From Roseburia sp. 1XD42-69 (GTDB taxonomy: Bacteria > Bacillota > Clostridia > Lachnospirales > Lachnospiraceae), in NCBI RefSeq assembly GCF_003612565.1, contig NZ_RAZG01000019.1:1-64000 (forward strand): a stretch of 64,000 nucleotides of DNA, given 5' to 3'. Position 1 is the first letter of the stretch. Each line of letters begins with the position of its first letter. Positions 55,269 through 63,957 of this stretch are shown here, in pieces. The notes beneath the pieces are model-generated. The model had not been told where the DNA came from, ran no database searches, and worked only from the letters and a program-made list of their open reading frames with translations. Position numbers and translations under genes: made by a program.

Positions 55269-55647
55269 TCTTTAATCCCTCCAATCGTTTGTCTGTTAAT
55301 TCCCTAATTTTGCCCATTGTTACCATCCCAATCCCCTTTATTGTGCCAATTTCCTCAGCAAAATCAGTAATAGTAAACTGTAATGTTTCTGCTTTTACCT
55401 CCTTACCCTGGTTAAAGCCTTCACTCCTTGCCTTTTTCACCCTGTCCTCTACATAATGCACCAGTTGTTCATCTGTCATTTTCCGCATTTTCACAGCTTT
55501 ATCATGGATAACACTTTCATCCATTGTCCGTCTGCAGCTTCTTTTCTTTCCCATGGCAACCTTCCTCTCTTCTCTTGATACTTTCCGTATAGCTATACCC
55601 GCAGTACTATCTGCATAGCCTTCTCCATTCCTGTTCCATTTAGCCAT
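55249..55647 (-). CDS. Hypothetical phage protein 'MAKWNxxGEGYxDxTAxxAI' type (132 aa)
   Basis: Start at 55647 inside the end of the previous gene. The opening 'MAKWNRNGEGYADSTAGIAIRKVSREER' is a conserved phage N-terminus; the rest is basic and helical ('MDESVIHDKAVKMRKMTDEQLVHYVEDRVKKARSEGFNQGKE'). No function known. Confidence 0.7.
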   Translation of the reverse strand: MAKWNRNGEGYADSTAGIAIRKVSREERKVAMGKKRSCRRTMDESVIHDKAVKMRKMTDEQLVHYVEDRVKKARSEGFNQGKEVKAETLQFTITDFAEEIGTIKGIGMVTMGKIRELTDKRLEGLKNVGQGR

Positions 55648-56680
55648 CATTATCACCGGAACCAATCGTAATGCTTTCTGCCAACTCCTCCAGTTTCGGT
55701 ATATCCAAGCCTAAGTTTTTGCAGAATGTCTTGAAACACTCCCTGCACATAAACCCAAACTGTTTCGGCTGCTCCCCACGTTTTGACCTGGCAAGCAGGG
55801 TAATCATATCACTTTTTTTCAAGTGAGCTTTGCACTCAGCACATGTATCATACATCTTCTTTTTTATCTTAGGGCTTATCCTGGAATGTTTAAGCTGTTT
55901 CGGAAAATCCCGCCGCATATTTTCCTGTCCAACAATCGGTATCAGGCTGTCTTTCATGAATACTGGAATCCCTTCCTTGTCACAGCCAGAAACAATATCC
56001 TCTATCCACTCCCTTTTAGGAATAATTCTGTCTTTTCGATTCCCTGTTTCCGCACCAATGATTATCCAATCAGGTGAAAATTTATCCTTTTCCCATATCT
56101 GGAAGGGTGCATGAATAGGCTCTATACTCCAAAAAGTATTATGGGTATTTGATACAAAGCACCTATCCTCCGGTTTGGTAAGCGTTGAGCCATACCACAT
56201 ATTTTCATCTGCTGAGAGCATCCCAGCAGCGTCAATGCGCTCATACCTCTCTGGGTTCTTGGTGAGGAACAAATAATTATGTATTGGATATGCCCTGCAG
56301 ATATCTATGATTTCCTTAATCCATTCTTCTGGTACCCACCCCCCAAATACATCCGCCATCGCACCGACAAAAATGTTTTTCCCCATTTTAAGTTTCGCCG
56401 GAATATCCATCCGGTATCTGTGGAGCGTAGGGGCAAACCCAAACGGATACACAAGCGGATGCCCTGTTTCATTCAGCATGGTGGAATCTAATACATATAA
56501 ATCTTCTCCCCCATCGGCGGCTGACACCATCAGATAATCCTTCTTTGCCATTTTATTCAGCCTTACATCCCCTGCAAATCTGGCTGTCATTGTCCTTGCA
56601 TAGCAATATGGACATTCATGCCTGCATCCCGTAATAGGATTCCACGTATGGTCACACCATTCAATTTTTGACCGATTCAT
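55640..56680 (-). CDS. DUF5131 / phage Gp37-Gp68 family radical-SAM-like protein
   Basis: 346 residues from ATG at 56680 (AGAGGTGA upstream). 'MNRSKIEWCDHTWNPITGCRHECPYCYAR' carries the C-x3-C-x2-C cluster motif expected for a 4Fe-4S radical SAM enzyme; 'NIFVGAMADVFGGWVPEEWI' and 'FLTKNPERYERI' are family blocks. A second Cys-rich zinc region is near the C-terminus ('DTCAECKAHL...CRECFKTFC'). The substrate is unknown. It overlaps the next gene by 8 bases. Confidence 0.88.
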   Translation of the reverse strand: MNRSKIEWCDHTWNPITGCRHECPYCYARTMTARFAGDVRLNKMAKKDYLMVSAADGGEDLYVLDSTMLNETGHPLVYPFGFAPTLHRYRMDIPAKLKMGKNIFVGAMADVFGGWVPEEWIKEIIDICRAYPIHNYLFLTKNPERYERIDAAGMLSADENMWYGSTLTKPEDRCFVSNTHNTFWSIEPIHAPFQIWEKDKFSPDWIIIGAETGNRKDRIIPKREWIEDIVSGCDKEGIPVFMKDSLIPIVGQENMRRDFPKQLKHSRISPKIKKKMYDTCAECKAHLKKSDMITLLARSKRGEQPKQFGFMCRECFKTFCKNLGLDIPKLEELAESITIGSGDNDG

Positions 56681-56915
56681 AATCTTCACCTCTTTTCGCA
56701 AATCCCAATTCCTTGTCCTCTTTCCATATGATTCCTGCAAAATTAATTTTCTGCCCACATTGGTCACAATATTTCGGCTGATAATTTGGTCCGGCATTTA
56801 AAGCATGGTTGCACCTGGGACAATAATGGTTCTCAGTCTTGGTTATAACAAACCCATATTTTAAATAAGTGATTTCCCTTGCTATCGGTTTTCTTGCCTT
56901 ACTCTTTTTAATCAT
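56661..56915 (-). CDS. Small zinc-ribbon protein (84 aa)
   Basis: Start ATG 56915 with GGGGTGA at 8 nt (an in-frame GTG at 56927 overlaps that site). 'ENHYCPRCNHALNAGPNYQPKYCDQCGQKINF' is a C-x2-C...C-x2-C zinc ribbon. Encoded between PcfJ and the DUF5131 gene, overlapping the latter by 20 bases. Function unknown. Confidence 0.75.
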   Translation of the reverse strand: MIKKSKARKPIAREITYLKYGFVITKTENHYCPRCNHALNAGPNYQPKYCDQCGQKINFAGIIWKEDKELGFAKRGEDYESVKN

Positions 56916-56923
56916 CTGCCGTT

Positions 56924-59032
56924 TCACCCCGCCTTCCTCTGTTTCTTTGGAGCAGCCTCATACTCAGCCATCTTTTTTTCAAAAATCTCAACGAATGCTT
57001 TTACCTCCGGCGTCATTTCACAGTTACGGAAACCTCTGCACTGAACAACTCTCCCATGCCATTCCAATGTGTAATATGGTTTCTCTGGCGCTGCCTTTTG
57101 CCGAATAAAGAAAATCATTGTTTCTCCCTTTTCCACCTTTTCCATGTACGTGCCAACGCAGTGATGAAGCGATTCTCCTTCTTCCTTTAGTTCTTCCAGT
57201 TTGTTTGGCAGTCTGATAAATAATCCATCAATATTGAGATTCATAGCCTCCACTTCTGCTGTTTCTTTCCTAAGTTTTCTAAGAAGACGGTTAAACCTTT
57301 TTGCGTCTTCTCTGGCTTGCTTATCCTTGAATTTCATATACTGTTTTGACATTTCATCATGTGCCCTTCTAAAATTTCTGGGGAACAAATTAAACTCATT
57401 CCGCATATCGTAGCCCATTTTCTCTAACCATCTGATATAATCAAAATAATCAGCATCATGTTTGATTCTCTGCTTATTTATGTACTTATCCACTTTGTAA
57501 ATTGTGGTGTACTGCCTCATATCAAGATACTTTTCATACATTTTGTCGTATCCGTCATCATGAATATAGCGGAGCAATTTAAAATCTTCCTGTCGGATTT
57601 CCTTTGCATACCAAAGTATCATCACATCTCTTACCGTTGGATTCCCCACTTCCCGAAGCATATTAAACTGCAGCTTATTTATCCCCAGTGTTTCCAATAC
57701 TGTCTTCCCATTCTGAAATTCTGGACAATTATGGTCTTCCATAACAGACTGTGCAATTTTATAAAATCCGATTTTAAGCAGCTGCTCCAGATATGGTGTC
57801 TTTCGATACTGATTGAAATACCAGTCAATGGTCCAAGGTTTATTCAACAATATGCGCCAGTTGCTATTGTTCACAATCTTGTCTATGTAAATATCTACCG
57901 CACTATATTTCATACATGTGCCAGATACCGTTTTAAGCAGATTCTCGTTGTATAAAACCGCACTTCTTGGTACCGTTATTTCTGCCGGAGGACACCACCC
58001 ACTATATTTTCTGTCATGGAATATGCACCAGCGGTAATCATATGTACTCTTAAATCTTGCCCATTCAAAATCTTTCGCCTTTTCAGCTGTATGTACCGTT
58101 CTGAATTTCTCCATTGTGGTAATCTCTGGATTGCGATAATTTATACGAAAATCCTTTGTATGACAGAAGTATCTTACCAATACATCCTCCTCATGCTTTT
58201 GAATCAACACACTCCACTGAACTGCAAATAAACTCTGTCGGCTCATACTCTCGCTTTTACATTTGAAATACTTTCCGCAGTAAGGGCATAAAACCGTATG
58301 ATTATGTTTGACCTTATCCACGTCATTCCATATAGGAATTTTCTTATGCCGGAGGTGTTTCTCTTTATCCAATTCAAAATCCAGTTCGCAGCTTGTGCAA
58401 TATGCTGACTTATTGGCAGTGCTGTAAAAAATATAGTGTTCTTCACCAAATACCTTTTCTCTGACAAATCTGTCATAATCTTTGGGAACATCACCAAACT
58501 TTTCCATATGCAAATCAATCTCGGCCTTTTCTTTGTTGTGCTTTTCCTGCAATTTCCATTCCTTGATTTTGTCTTGGTACTCGTCTATACGGTCTTCCAG
58601 TTCCGTATCCGTTACGGATCTGCCCTGTTCCATGCACCTGTCATAATCTTTGGTATCATGCCTTTTCTTAAATTCATATAAGAATCCGAGAATAATTTCC
58701 CTTTCCTCAACCGAGGCAACTGCGATATTCCCTCCATTACGGTACCAGTAAAGATATCCAGTAAGATAATTGATAGCCCCTGTCTTCCACTTGGTTTTGT
58801 CTGTTGTCAGATCCTGCGTGATGTAATCATCTGGTTGACAGAATGTCCGGAACGCCGGCTTTAATTCCCTTTCCTCTGCATGAAAAAAATTAATAATCAG
58901 CGTGTCAATTCCATTAACTTCCTGCCTGCTTGCCGTTGCCAGATAAGATATATGAGGCACTAATAGCAGCATTTCCTTATTTTTATCCGTAAATACTGGC
59001 CTTGGTATAGCCGATAGTGCTCTTTTATCCAT
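56924..59032 (-). CDS. pcfJ: PcfJ-like protein
   Basis: 702 residues. A central zinc-binding region ('SAYCTSCELDFELD', 'HTVLCPYCGKYFKC') and the C-terminal PcfJ domain ('LFIRLPNKLEELKEEGESLHHCVGTYMEKVEKGETMIFFIRQ...YYTLEWHGRVVQCRGFRNCEMTPEVKAFV'). First described on conjugative plasmid pCF10, common in phages and elements; function unknown. It follows the PcfK-like gene by 12 bases. GGGGGG precedes the ATG. Confidence 0.88.
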   Translation of the reverse strand: MDKRALSAIPRPVFTDKNKEMLLLVPHISYLATASRQEVNGIDTLIINFFHAEERELKPAFRTFCQPDDYITQDLTTDKTKWKTGAINYLTGYLYWYRNGGNIAVASVEEREIILGFLYEFKKRHDTKDYDRCMEQGRSVTDTELEDRIDEYQDKIKEWKLQEKHNKEKAEIDLHMEKFGDVPKDYDRFVREKVFGEEHYIFYSTANKSAYCTSCELDFELDKEKHLRHKKIPIWNDVDKVKHNHTVLCPYCGKYFKCKSESMSRQSLFAVQWSVLIQKHEEDVLVRYFCHTKDFRINYRNPEITTMEKFRTVHTAEKAKDFEWARFKSTYDYRWCIFHDRKYSGWCPPAEITVPRSAVLYNENLLKTVSGTCMKYSAVDIYIDKIVNNSNWRILLNKPWTIDWYFNQYRKTPYLEQLLKIGFYKIAQSVMEDHNCPEFQNGKTVLETLGINKLQFNMLREVGNPTVRDVMILWYAKEIRQEDFKLLRYIHDDGYDKMYEKYLDMRQYTTIYKVDKYINKQRIKHDADYFDYIRWLEKMGYDMRNEFNLFPRNFRRAHDEMSKQYMKFKDKQAREDAKRFNRLLRKLRKETAEVEAMNLNIDGLFIRLPNKLEELKEEGESLHHCVGTYMEKVEKGETMIFFIRQKAAPEKPYYTLEWHGRVVQCRGFRNCEMTPEVKAFVEIFEKKMAEYEAAPKKQRKAG

Positions 59033-59044
59033 ATAACCGCCCCC

Positions 59045-60097
59045 CTACATTCCCATCATGAAGAACATATCAAGCTGCCCATCCATATCCTTGCCATTTC
59101 TCTTTGACTTTGGCTGCTCTTTTGGCATATCCTCTTTCTTTTGTGGAGTAGGCGCTGCTTTAGCAGAATTTTCTTTTGCTTTAGCCTTTCTCTCTTCTGC
59201 TGCTTTCTTCTGCTTTGCCTTTCTTTCAGCCTCTTTTTTAGCTTTCTTTTCCTCCTCAGCCTTATCATCTTTGTGGTAATAATCCTCGGCCCATTCATAT
59301 ACCACATCATTACGAACAACAGCTCTGTTCTCCGTCGCCTGTTTGCGTGCCTGTCCGTATATATAATCAAGGCATTTTTTCCATGTCTTATGCTCCTGCA
59401 CCACATCCTGGGCAAGCCCCAAATCATCTTCACAGCGTTTCAGCAAATACCCAATAACAGGCTCTGCAAAGGTCTTATCCTTATCTGCTTTCATTTCTTT
59501 TTCCAGTTTTTCCTTCGCCATCTGCTTTACGGATACCGGATCAGGAACTTCTATATCGTCGGTCGGTACATCACTTTCGGATTTCCCTTCTGATTTTTCT
59601 TCCTGAGTTTCTCCAGTTTCCTTATCCGCATCTTTCTTTTCCAAATCTGCATTTTTCTCCTCAGCTTCAGCTGCATTGTCAATTTCCTCCTCTGATACGG
59701 CAGTCATTTTATCTTCCTTCATGACATACTCATATTCCTTTTCAAGCCGCCCATTCGCCACATCAAAGAGTGTGTTACCATCCGCATCATAGAAAGCTGT
59801 CACTTCTTCACGCTTCAAGACCTTATATGTAATGCCATCTGATACAACATCCGCCTGTGCATTTTCCCCGGAATATGCCGTTTTGAGATATTCCCTAACT
59901 ACATTCCCCCAAACAACTCCGTAGACATTATCATTTTTGCTTACTTTTACCGTTGCAAAATGTTGAATCTCCGGTGCCTCTGTGAAATGCTGAATCTCTG
60001 TTTTCATTATTTTCCTTACCTCCTGCCATGCTTCAGACTGTAAAGCTTCTTTGTTCTTTTCGGAAATCTCACTTCCGTTAAATCCTTTTGTCTCCAT
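59045..60097 (-). CDS. pcfK: PcfK-like protein (AcrIIA9-related) with long N-terminal part
   Basis: 350 residues from ATG at 60097 (AAAGGAGGG at 7 nt). The PcfK domain at about 190-285: 'FAEPVIGYLLKRC...HKTWKKCLDYIYGQARKQATENRAVVRNDVVYEWAEDYYHKDD'. The first 150 residues are a separate domain ('ATVKVSKNDNVYGVVWGNVVREYLKTAYSGENAQA'), then a Glu/Lys-rich linker. The C-terminus is very Lys/Ala-rich and ends 'GQLDMFFMMG'. The Cas9 inhibitor AcrIIA9 belongs to the PcfK family, so anti-CRISPR activity is possible but not shown. Confidence 0.82.
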   Translation of the reverse strand: METKGFNGSEISEKNKEALQSEAWQEVRKIMKTEIQHFTEAPEIQHFATVKVSKNDNVYGVVWGNVVREYLKTAYSGENAQADVVSDGITYKVLKREEVTAFYDADGNTLFDVANGRLEKEYEYVMKEDKMTAVSEEEIDNAAEAEEKNADLEKKDADKETGETQEEKSEGKSESDVPTDDIEVPDPVSVKQMAKEKLEKEMKADKDKTFAEPVIGYLLKRCEDDLGLAQDVVQEHKTWKKCLDYIYGQARKQATENRAVVRNDVVYEWAEDYYHKDDKAEEEKKAKKEAERKAKQKKAAEERKAKAKENSAKAAPTPQKKEDMPKEQPKSKRNGKDMDGQLDMFFMMGM

Positions 60098-60168
60098 AGT
60101 TGCCCTCCTTTTCATCGAAATAGAAAAACATATAAAAGTGCTCTTTTTCGGTCCCCTGAAGTGCCTGG

Positions 60169-61266
60169 CTATTTTTCATTTCCCGCTCCCTTCATCTCTG
60201 CATTCAGCAGCTTTTGTTCCAACGCCTCATAATCATATTCCCGCTGGTAGAAGTTCTGAAATTTACCGGGTGTCTGTCGGTTATCCGTTGTCGCTTTACC
60301 CCTGCTCTGAACAATCAATGTTTCAAACTTGTCCCGGAACTTTTTTGTACTGCGGATATTTGATTTCCAAAAACTGTCTGTTGTTGCATAGGTCAGGGCT
60401 TCTAAGATATCTGACTCGTTTCTTTCATCCAGCCGCTTCATCCGCTCAATTTCAACCGCCCACTTTTCGCGCTCTGCTTCCGTTGACGGAACTTTTGAGT
60501 TGGGGAATGATTTTTTACAGGATGCCACAAGAATATCTACGCACTTATATTCAAATTCACCTATCCTGCATTTTTGCTTCTGGGTACCCGGGCAGGGTTG
60601 GGCCAGAGGCTCAACAATTATATTATTTATATATCTATCTCTATTCTCTAATCTCTGTGTAACATCACGGTAACATTCCGGTAACACCTGAGTAACATTG
60701 TTACCGCTCTCTTCCGGAAGCATTGTGGTTTCAGTGTTGTCATTTTCTTCTGGTAACATGGGAGTAACATCACGGTAACATTCCGGTAACACCGGGGTAA
60801 CATTGTTACCACTCCCTTCCGGCAAATTCTTGTTAATATTGCTGTTACCCTTTTCCGGTAACATTTTGGTAACATTGTTACCAGCCAAAAACTTTTTTTG
60901 TTCACGGATTTTCCGCATCATTGCCGCCTTGTCTGTTTCTGAACCTATCATTTCTTCCATTCGTGGAATGTTTATCTGACCTCCCTCCAGAATCTCCACC
61001 AGCCCTATATTTTTAAAAATTTCCATGGCCACAACTGCCGTATCAAAATCCGTATGGGTAATCTCAGCAAGCTTCCGTGTGTCATATGGTACAAAGATAT
61101 TTCCTACGTTCCGGACAAGCAGGCCATTTGTCTTTACTGATTTTAGGCAGAGTTTCAAATAGAACAGGGCATATTCTTTCCCATTGGGCTGTTCTTCCAG
61201 CCACTCCATGGTATCATCCTCGAAAAAATCTTCACGCAGTTTCATCCAGTAATATTTTTTTGCCAT
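60169..61266 (-). CDS. Phage replisome organiser / replication initiator
   Basis: 365 residues. N-domain of the phage replisome organiser type: 'YYWMKLREDFFEDDTMEWLEEQPNGKEYALFYLKLCLKSVKTNGLLVRNVGNIFVPYDTRKLAEITHTDFDTAVVAMEIFKNIGLVEI'. The middle (about 128-215) is a repeat region ('NNVTPVLPECYRDVTPMLPEE') encoded by DNA palindromes. The C-domain ('CVDILVASCKKSFPNSK...') is DnaD-like, probably recruiting helicase. The phage origin likely lies inside the gene. Confidence 0.88.
   Translation of the reverse strand: MAKKYYWMKLREDFFEDDTMEWLEEQPNGKEYALFYLKLCLKSVKTNGLLVRNVGNIFVPYDTRKLAEITHTDFDTAVVAMEIFKNIGLVEILEGGQINIPRMEEMIGSETDKAAMMRKIREQKKFLAGNNVTKMLPEKGNSNINKNLPEGSGNNVTPVLPECYRDVTPMLPEENDNTETTMLPEESGNNVTQVLPECYRDVTQRLENRDRYINNIIVEPLAQPCPGTQKQKCRIGEFEYKCVDILVASCKKSFPNSKVPSTEAEREKWAVEIERMKRLDERNESDILEALTYATTDSFWKSNIRSTKKFRDKFETLIVQSRGKATTDNRQTPGKFQNFYQREYDYEALEQKLLNAEMKGAGNEK
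60650..60882. repeat. GGTAACATTGTTACC palindromes inside the initiator gene (candidate origin)
   Basis: AGTAACATTGTTACC at 60691-60705 and GGTAACATTGTTACC at 60796-60810 and 60868-60882, plus several single GGTAACA half-sites between. Palindromic iterons in the middle of an initiator gene are typical of phage origins. The same core (GGTAACAATGTTACC) occurs once in element B at 46454-46468. Confidence 0.8.
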
Positions 61267-61284
61267 TTTCCAACTCCTTTTCCC

Positions 61285-61722
61285 TTAATTAAAGGGAAGC
61301 TCTTCGTCTATGCCCTCTGGTATGTCTATAAACCTGTCTCCATATGCAGGGCATGGGTTCCAAGCCCCCTCCGTTTCATATTCTCTTCGTTGGCTATGGG
61401 ACTTGCTTTCTGCAAATTCCTGCTCTTCGACTACAACCTCTGTACTGTAAGCTAGATTCCCATATCTGTCCGTGTAACTGCTTGTCTGGATTCGACCTGT
61501 AATAGCAATTTTTATTCCTTTACGGAAATACTTTTCTGCAAATTCCGCATTTTTCCGAAAAGCGATACAGCGAATAAAGTCTGCTGACTGGCCATCACTA
61601 TTTTTAGCGCCCCTTCTGTCAACAGCCAATGTGTATCTGGCAATCCCCATTGGTTCTTCCCCCTGGTAATATCTGGTTTCCGGATCTTTTGTCAGCCTTC
61701 CCATTAAAATAACTTTGTTCAC
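61285..61722 (-). CDS. ssb: Single-stranded DNA-binding protein
   Basis: 145 residues: OB fold 'MNKVILMGRLTKDPETRYYQGEEPMGIARYTLAVDRRG...ADFIRCIAFRKNAEFAEKYFRKGIKIAITGRIQTSSYTDRYGNLAYSTEVVVEE' and the acidic-aromatic tip 'EGIDEELPFN', which recruits partner proteins. Starts with GTG behind GGAGGGAG. Supports recombination by ERF and replication. Confidence 0.95.
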   Translation of the reverse strand: MNKVILMGRLTKDPETRYYQGEEPMGIARYTLAVDRRGAKNSDGQSADFIRCIAFRKNAEFAEKYFRKGIKIAITGRIQTSSYTDRYGNLAYSTEVVVEEQEFAESKSHSQRREYETEGAWNPCPAYGDRFIDIPEGIDEELPFN

Positions 61723-61780
61723 TTAACTCCCTCCTTGTATCAGATGCTTTTTCTGATAAAGTTTTCCGGTAACGCTGCCA

Positions 61781-62692
61781 TTAAAACAGCTTATTGATTA
61801 ATTCCATGGCATAAGTAATGTCTACACTGCCACAGCCGCTTTCCTCCTTGTGCTTCTGCAATTCATCAATCATCATCTGAAAATACGTTGTATCAACGCC
61901 TGTAAGCTGTTCTTCCAGGACTTTTACGTCCTTTAAATCCACCTCATTCAACTGCATACACATCTTTACATACTGCCCTGCATTAATGCTGTAGCCACGT
62001 TTTATATATTTCTTTGTGCGTATGATTGAGCAAAGCGGGTACTTTGACCCTACATAATAAAGCTCTTTATTAATGATGCATTCCAGGGCTTTTACCGGGA
62101 GAAAAACCTCATTATCCCAGGAACTCCAGGCGCAGGTACAATGTGCAAAATCATAATTTTTATGTATATCCGCCACTTCCCCATAAAATCGTGTGACAAT
62201 CTGTATTTTGTCTGAAAGGGTGATAGCATTGCTTGTAATAAAGCGTGGCCGGTATCTTTCTTTTTCGCCTTCATCAGAAGCAGCATCCGACTCCTCTTCC
62301 TCCGCCGTACTTTCAAAGTTATATGCAATACTGCTGTCTGCCTGCTCGTCTTCATCCGCAATTCCCTTGGACTTAATAAAGCATTTTACTGCACCGTTAT
62401 CTTCGCCTGTCTCCTGTGCAAGCCGCTCACCCCAAAGCAGGGATACCGGTTTGTCCTCATGCTTTTTATTCCATTTGTCAACATAATATTTTGCAACCTC
62501 AATACAGGCGTCTTTTGTCCGGAAATACACATCGTAATCATGCACCGTTTCGCCTGTCAAAAGCGAAACCAGAGCGCCGCCGGTTATAATGGTATTTTCC
62601 TCAATCGTCTTCTTTACTGCTTCATCATCAATATGCTTCACCCAGTCTTTTAACTTTGCCTTCAAATGTCTTTTTATATTTTTACTATTCAT
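61781..62692 (-). CDS. Nucleotidyltransferase-fold phage protein (303 aa)
   Basis: 'TIITGGALVSLLTGETVHDYDVYFRTKDACIEVAKYYVD' holds the nucleotidyltransferase signature (GG...DYDVYF). The middle has a Glu/Ser-rich insert (about 125-150), and the C-terminal part 'RPRFITSNAITLSDKIQIVTRFYGEVADIHKNYDFAHCTCAW' is conserved in phage homologues. Substrate unknown; it lies in the recombination region between SSB and the NinB-like gene. AGGAGG precedes the ATG. Confidence 0.78.
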   Translation of the reverse strand: MNSKNIKRHLKAKLKDWVKHIDDEAVKKTIEENTIITGGALVSLLTGETVHDYDVYFRTKDACIEVAKYYVDKWNKKHEDKPVSLLWGERLAQETGEDNGAVKCFIKSKGIADEDEQADSSIAYNFESTAEEEESDAASDEGEKERYRPRFITSNAITLSDKIQIVTRFYGEVADIHKNYDFAHCTCAWSSWDNEVFLPVKALECIINKELYYVGSKYPLCSIIRTKKYIKRGYSINAGQYVKMCMQLNEVDLKDVKVLEEQLTGVDTTYFQMMIDELQKHKEESGCGSVDITYAMELINKLF

Positions 62693-62710
62693 CCTTAGAC
62701 CTCCTGAATC

Positions 62711-63268
62711 TTACGTTTTCCACATCTCGAGCATCCTTTTCACTTCCTCCGGCGGAAGCGTTTCTATGCCCAGTTCCTTACATTCAGTTACAATTCCATC
62801 AATAAGAATGCTCATTTCCTTCGTGTCATAGGTGCTGCTCCCACGGAAAATTTTGTAAAACACCAATTCTTTACCGTCCTCTATCTTCTGGCCGCAAGGC
62901 ATGCAATGGACAGTTTCATTTTCTAACATCTGTGATACCGGAATATTTGTCTTAATAATGGCTTCTGTGGTTTCACCTTCATTTATGTAAAATGGCTGTC
63001 CATACCTGCCAATCATAAGGTTTTTACACCTTGGCTTAGATATGCGCATTGTATCTGCCAGCCTGTCCACTAAGACGTGGAAATAAGCATTTGCATCAAG
63101 GCTCCGACGGTTCCGGTGTTTCCTGATTCTGATATCTAACAATTCCACTTCCTTTAACTCATCATATCCACTTGTCAGGCATCCTTTTTCATTTACTGCA
63201 ACCGTAAGTTCGAATTTGTTTGTTAAAAAATTAGTTGAAATGCCAACGATATTTCCTGTCAAATCCAC
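62711..63268 (-). CDS. NinB-like recombination protein
   Basis: 185 residues from GTG at 63268, coupled to the ERF gene (TAGTG shares a base) with AAAGGAG at 8 nt. 'SLDANAYFHVLVDRLADTMRISKPRCKNLMIGRYGQPFYI' and 'ILIDGIVTECKELGIETLPPEEVKRML' resemble NinB/Orf-type recombination mediators, which load annealing proteins on SSB-coated DNA. It lies in the ERF-NinB-SSB gene set, which supports that role. Confidence 0.72.
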   Translation of the reverse strand: MDLTGNIVGISTNFLTNKFELTVAVNEKGCLTSGYDELKEVELLDIRIRKHRNRRSLDANAYFHVLVDRLADTMRISKPRCKNLMIGRYGQPFYINEGETTEAIIKTNIPVSQMLENETVHCMPCGQKIEDGKELVFYKIFRGSSTYDTKEMSILIDGIVTECKELGIETLPPEEVKRMLEMWKT

Positions 63269-63957
63269 TACTGGCTCTCCTTTTTGTCTGGATATTTTTC
63301 GAGCATCTGCATAGCATTTGTCCAATGTGCCATTGTCATTTTTTCAAATGCATCCATTTTATAATGTTGAAGAACTGATTTCTCCGAAACGCCCTTCTGG
63401 CGGATTGTATCCCTAAGCACTTTGATTTTTACTGCATCAATGGATGCTTTATTGCCCTGCTCCACCATTTCCCTGTTTTTCTGTTCCTCTGTAGCATCCT
63501 GCCCTTGACTGTCCTGGGGCTTAGGCTGTACTGCATGGCTGTCCGCATCCGGATCTTTCATTTCGGCTGTCGGAATACAGAAAATCTGGAAACATGCATA
63601 TTTAAACGCAACCGCCATAGCTTTGTTTGTCGCTTTGTCCCCGGAATCCATACCCTCACCGATAGTAACAGCCTCTACGCTGCTCCCGTCTTCTGCAAAA
63701 AAGCGGAACTTCATCTGGCAGATAGAGTAGATTAAATTCGCCCCAGTGTTCGTTTTCCGCTCTTCCCTCTTCTGGTCAAGGATCTCCGGAACAATAAATA
63801 CCTTGTGCTTTACCAATGCCGGATTAATGGCATTCATCACATCATCCACTCCACGGTACATAAATCCCTGCTTGGCATTTTTCTGGCTCTTTCCTACGGC
63901 ATCAATTTCCCCCATGATTGCCGGGATTGCCTGGTATATTTTTCCTGATTCACCCAT
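63268..63957 (-). CDS. erf: ERF family single-strand annealing protein
   Basis: 229 residues. ERF core: 'IYQAIPAIMGEIDAVGKSQKNAKQGFMYRGVDDVMNAINPALVKHKVFIVPEIL...NLIYSICQMKFRFFAEDGSSVEAVTIGEGMDSGDKATNKAMAVAFKYACFQIFCIPT', then a charged linker and a small helical C-domain. It pairs complementary strands in phage recombination. Its ATG overlaps the stop of the gene upstream (TAATG). Confidence 0.93.
   Translation of the reverse strand: MGESGKIYQAIPAIMGEIDAVGKSQKNAKQGFMYRGVDDVMNAINPALVKHKVFIVPEILDQKREERKTNTGANLIYSICQMKFRFFAEDGSSVEAVTIGEGMDSGDKATNKAMAVAFKYACFQIFCIPTAEMKDPDADSHAVQPKPQDSQGQDATEEQKNREMVEQGNKASIDAVKIKVLRDTIRQKGVSEKSVLQHYKMDAFEKMTMAHWTNAMQMLEKYPDKKESQ

Noticed and set aside
60650-60882. 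Regularly repeated GTAACA units considered as a CRISPR array
   Set aside because: Repeats are short palindromes within a coding sequence with no constant spacer length; they fit an origin, not a CRISPR.
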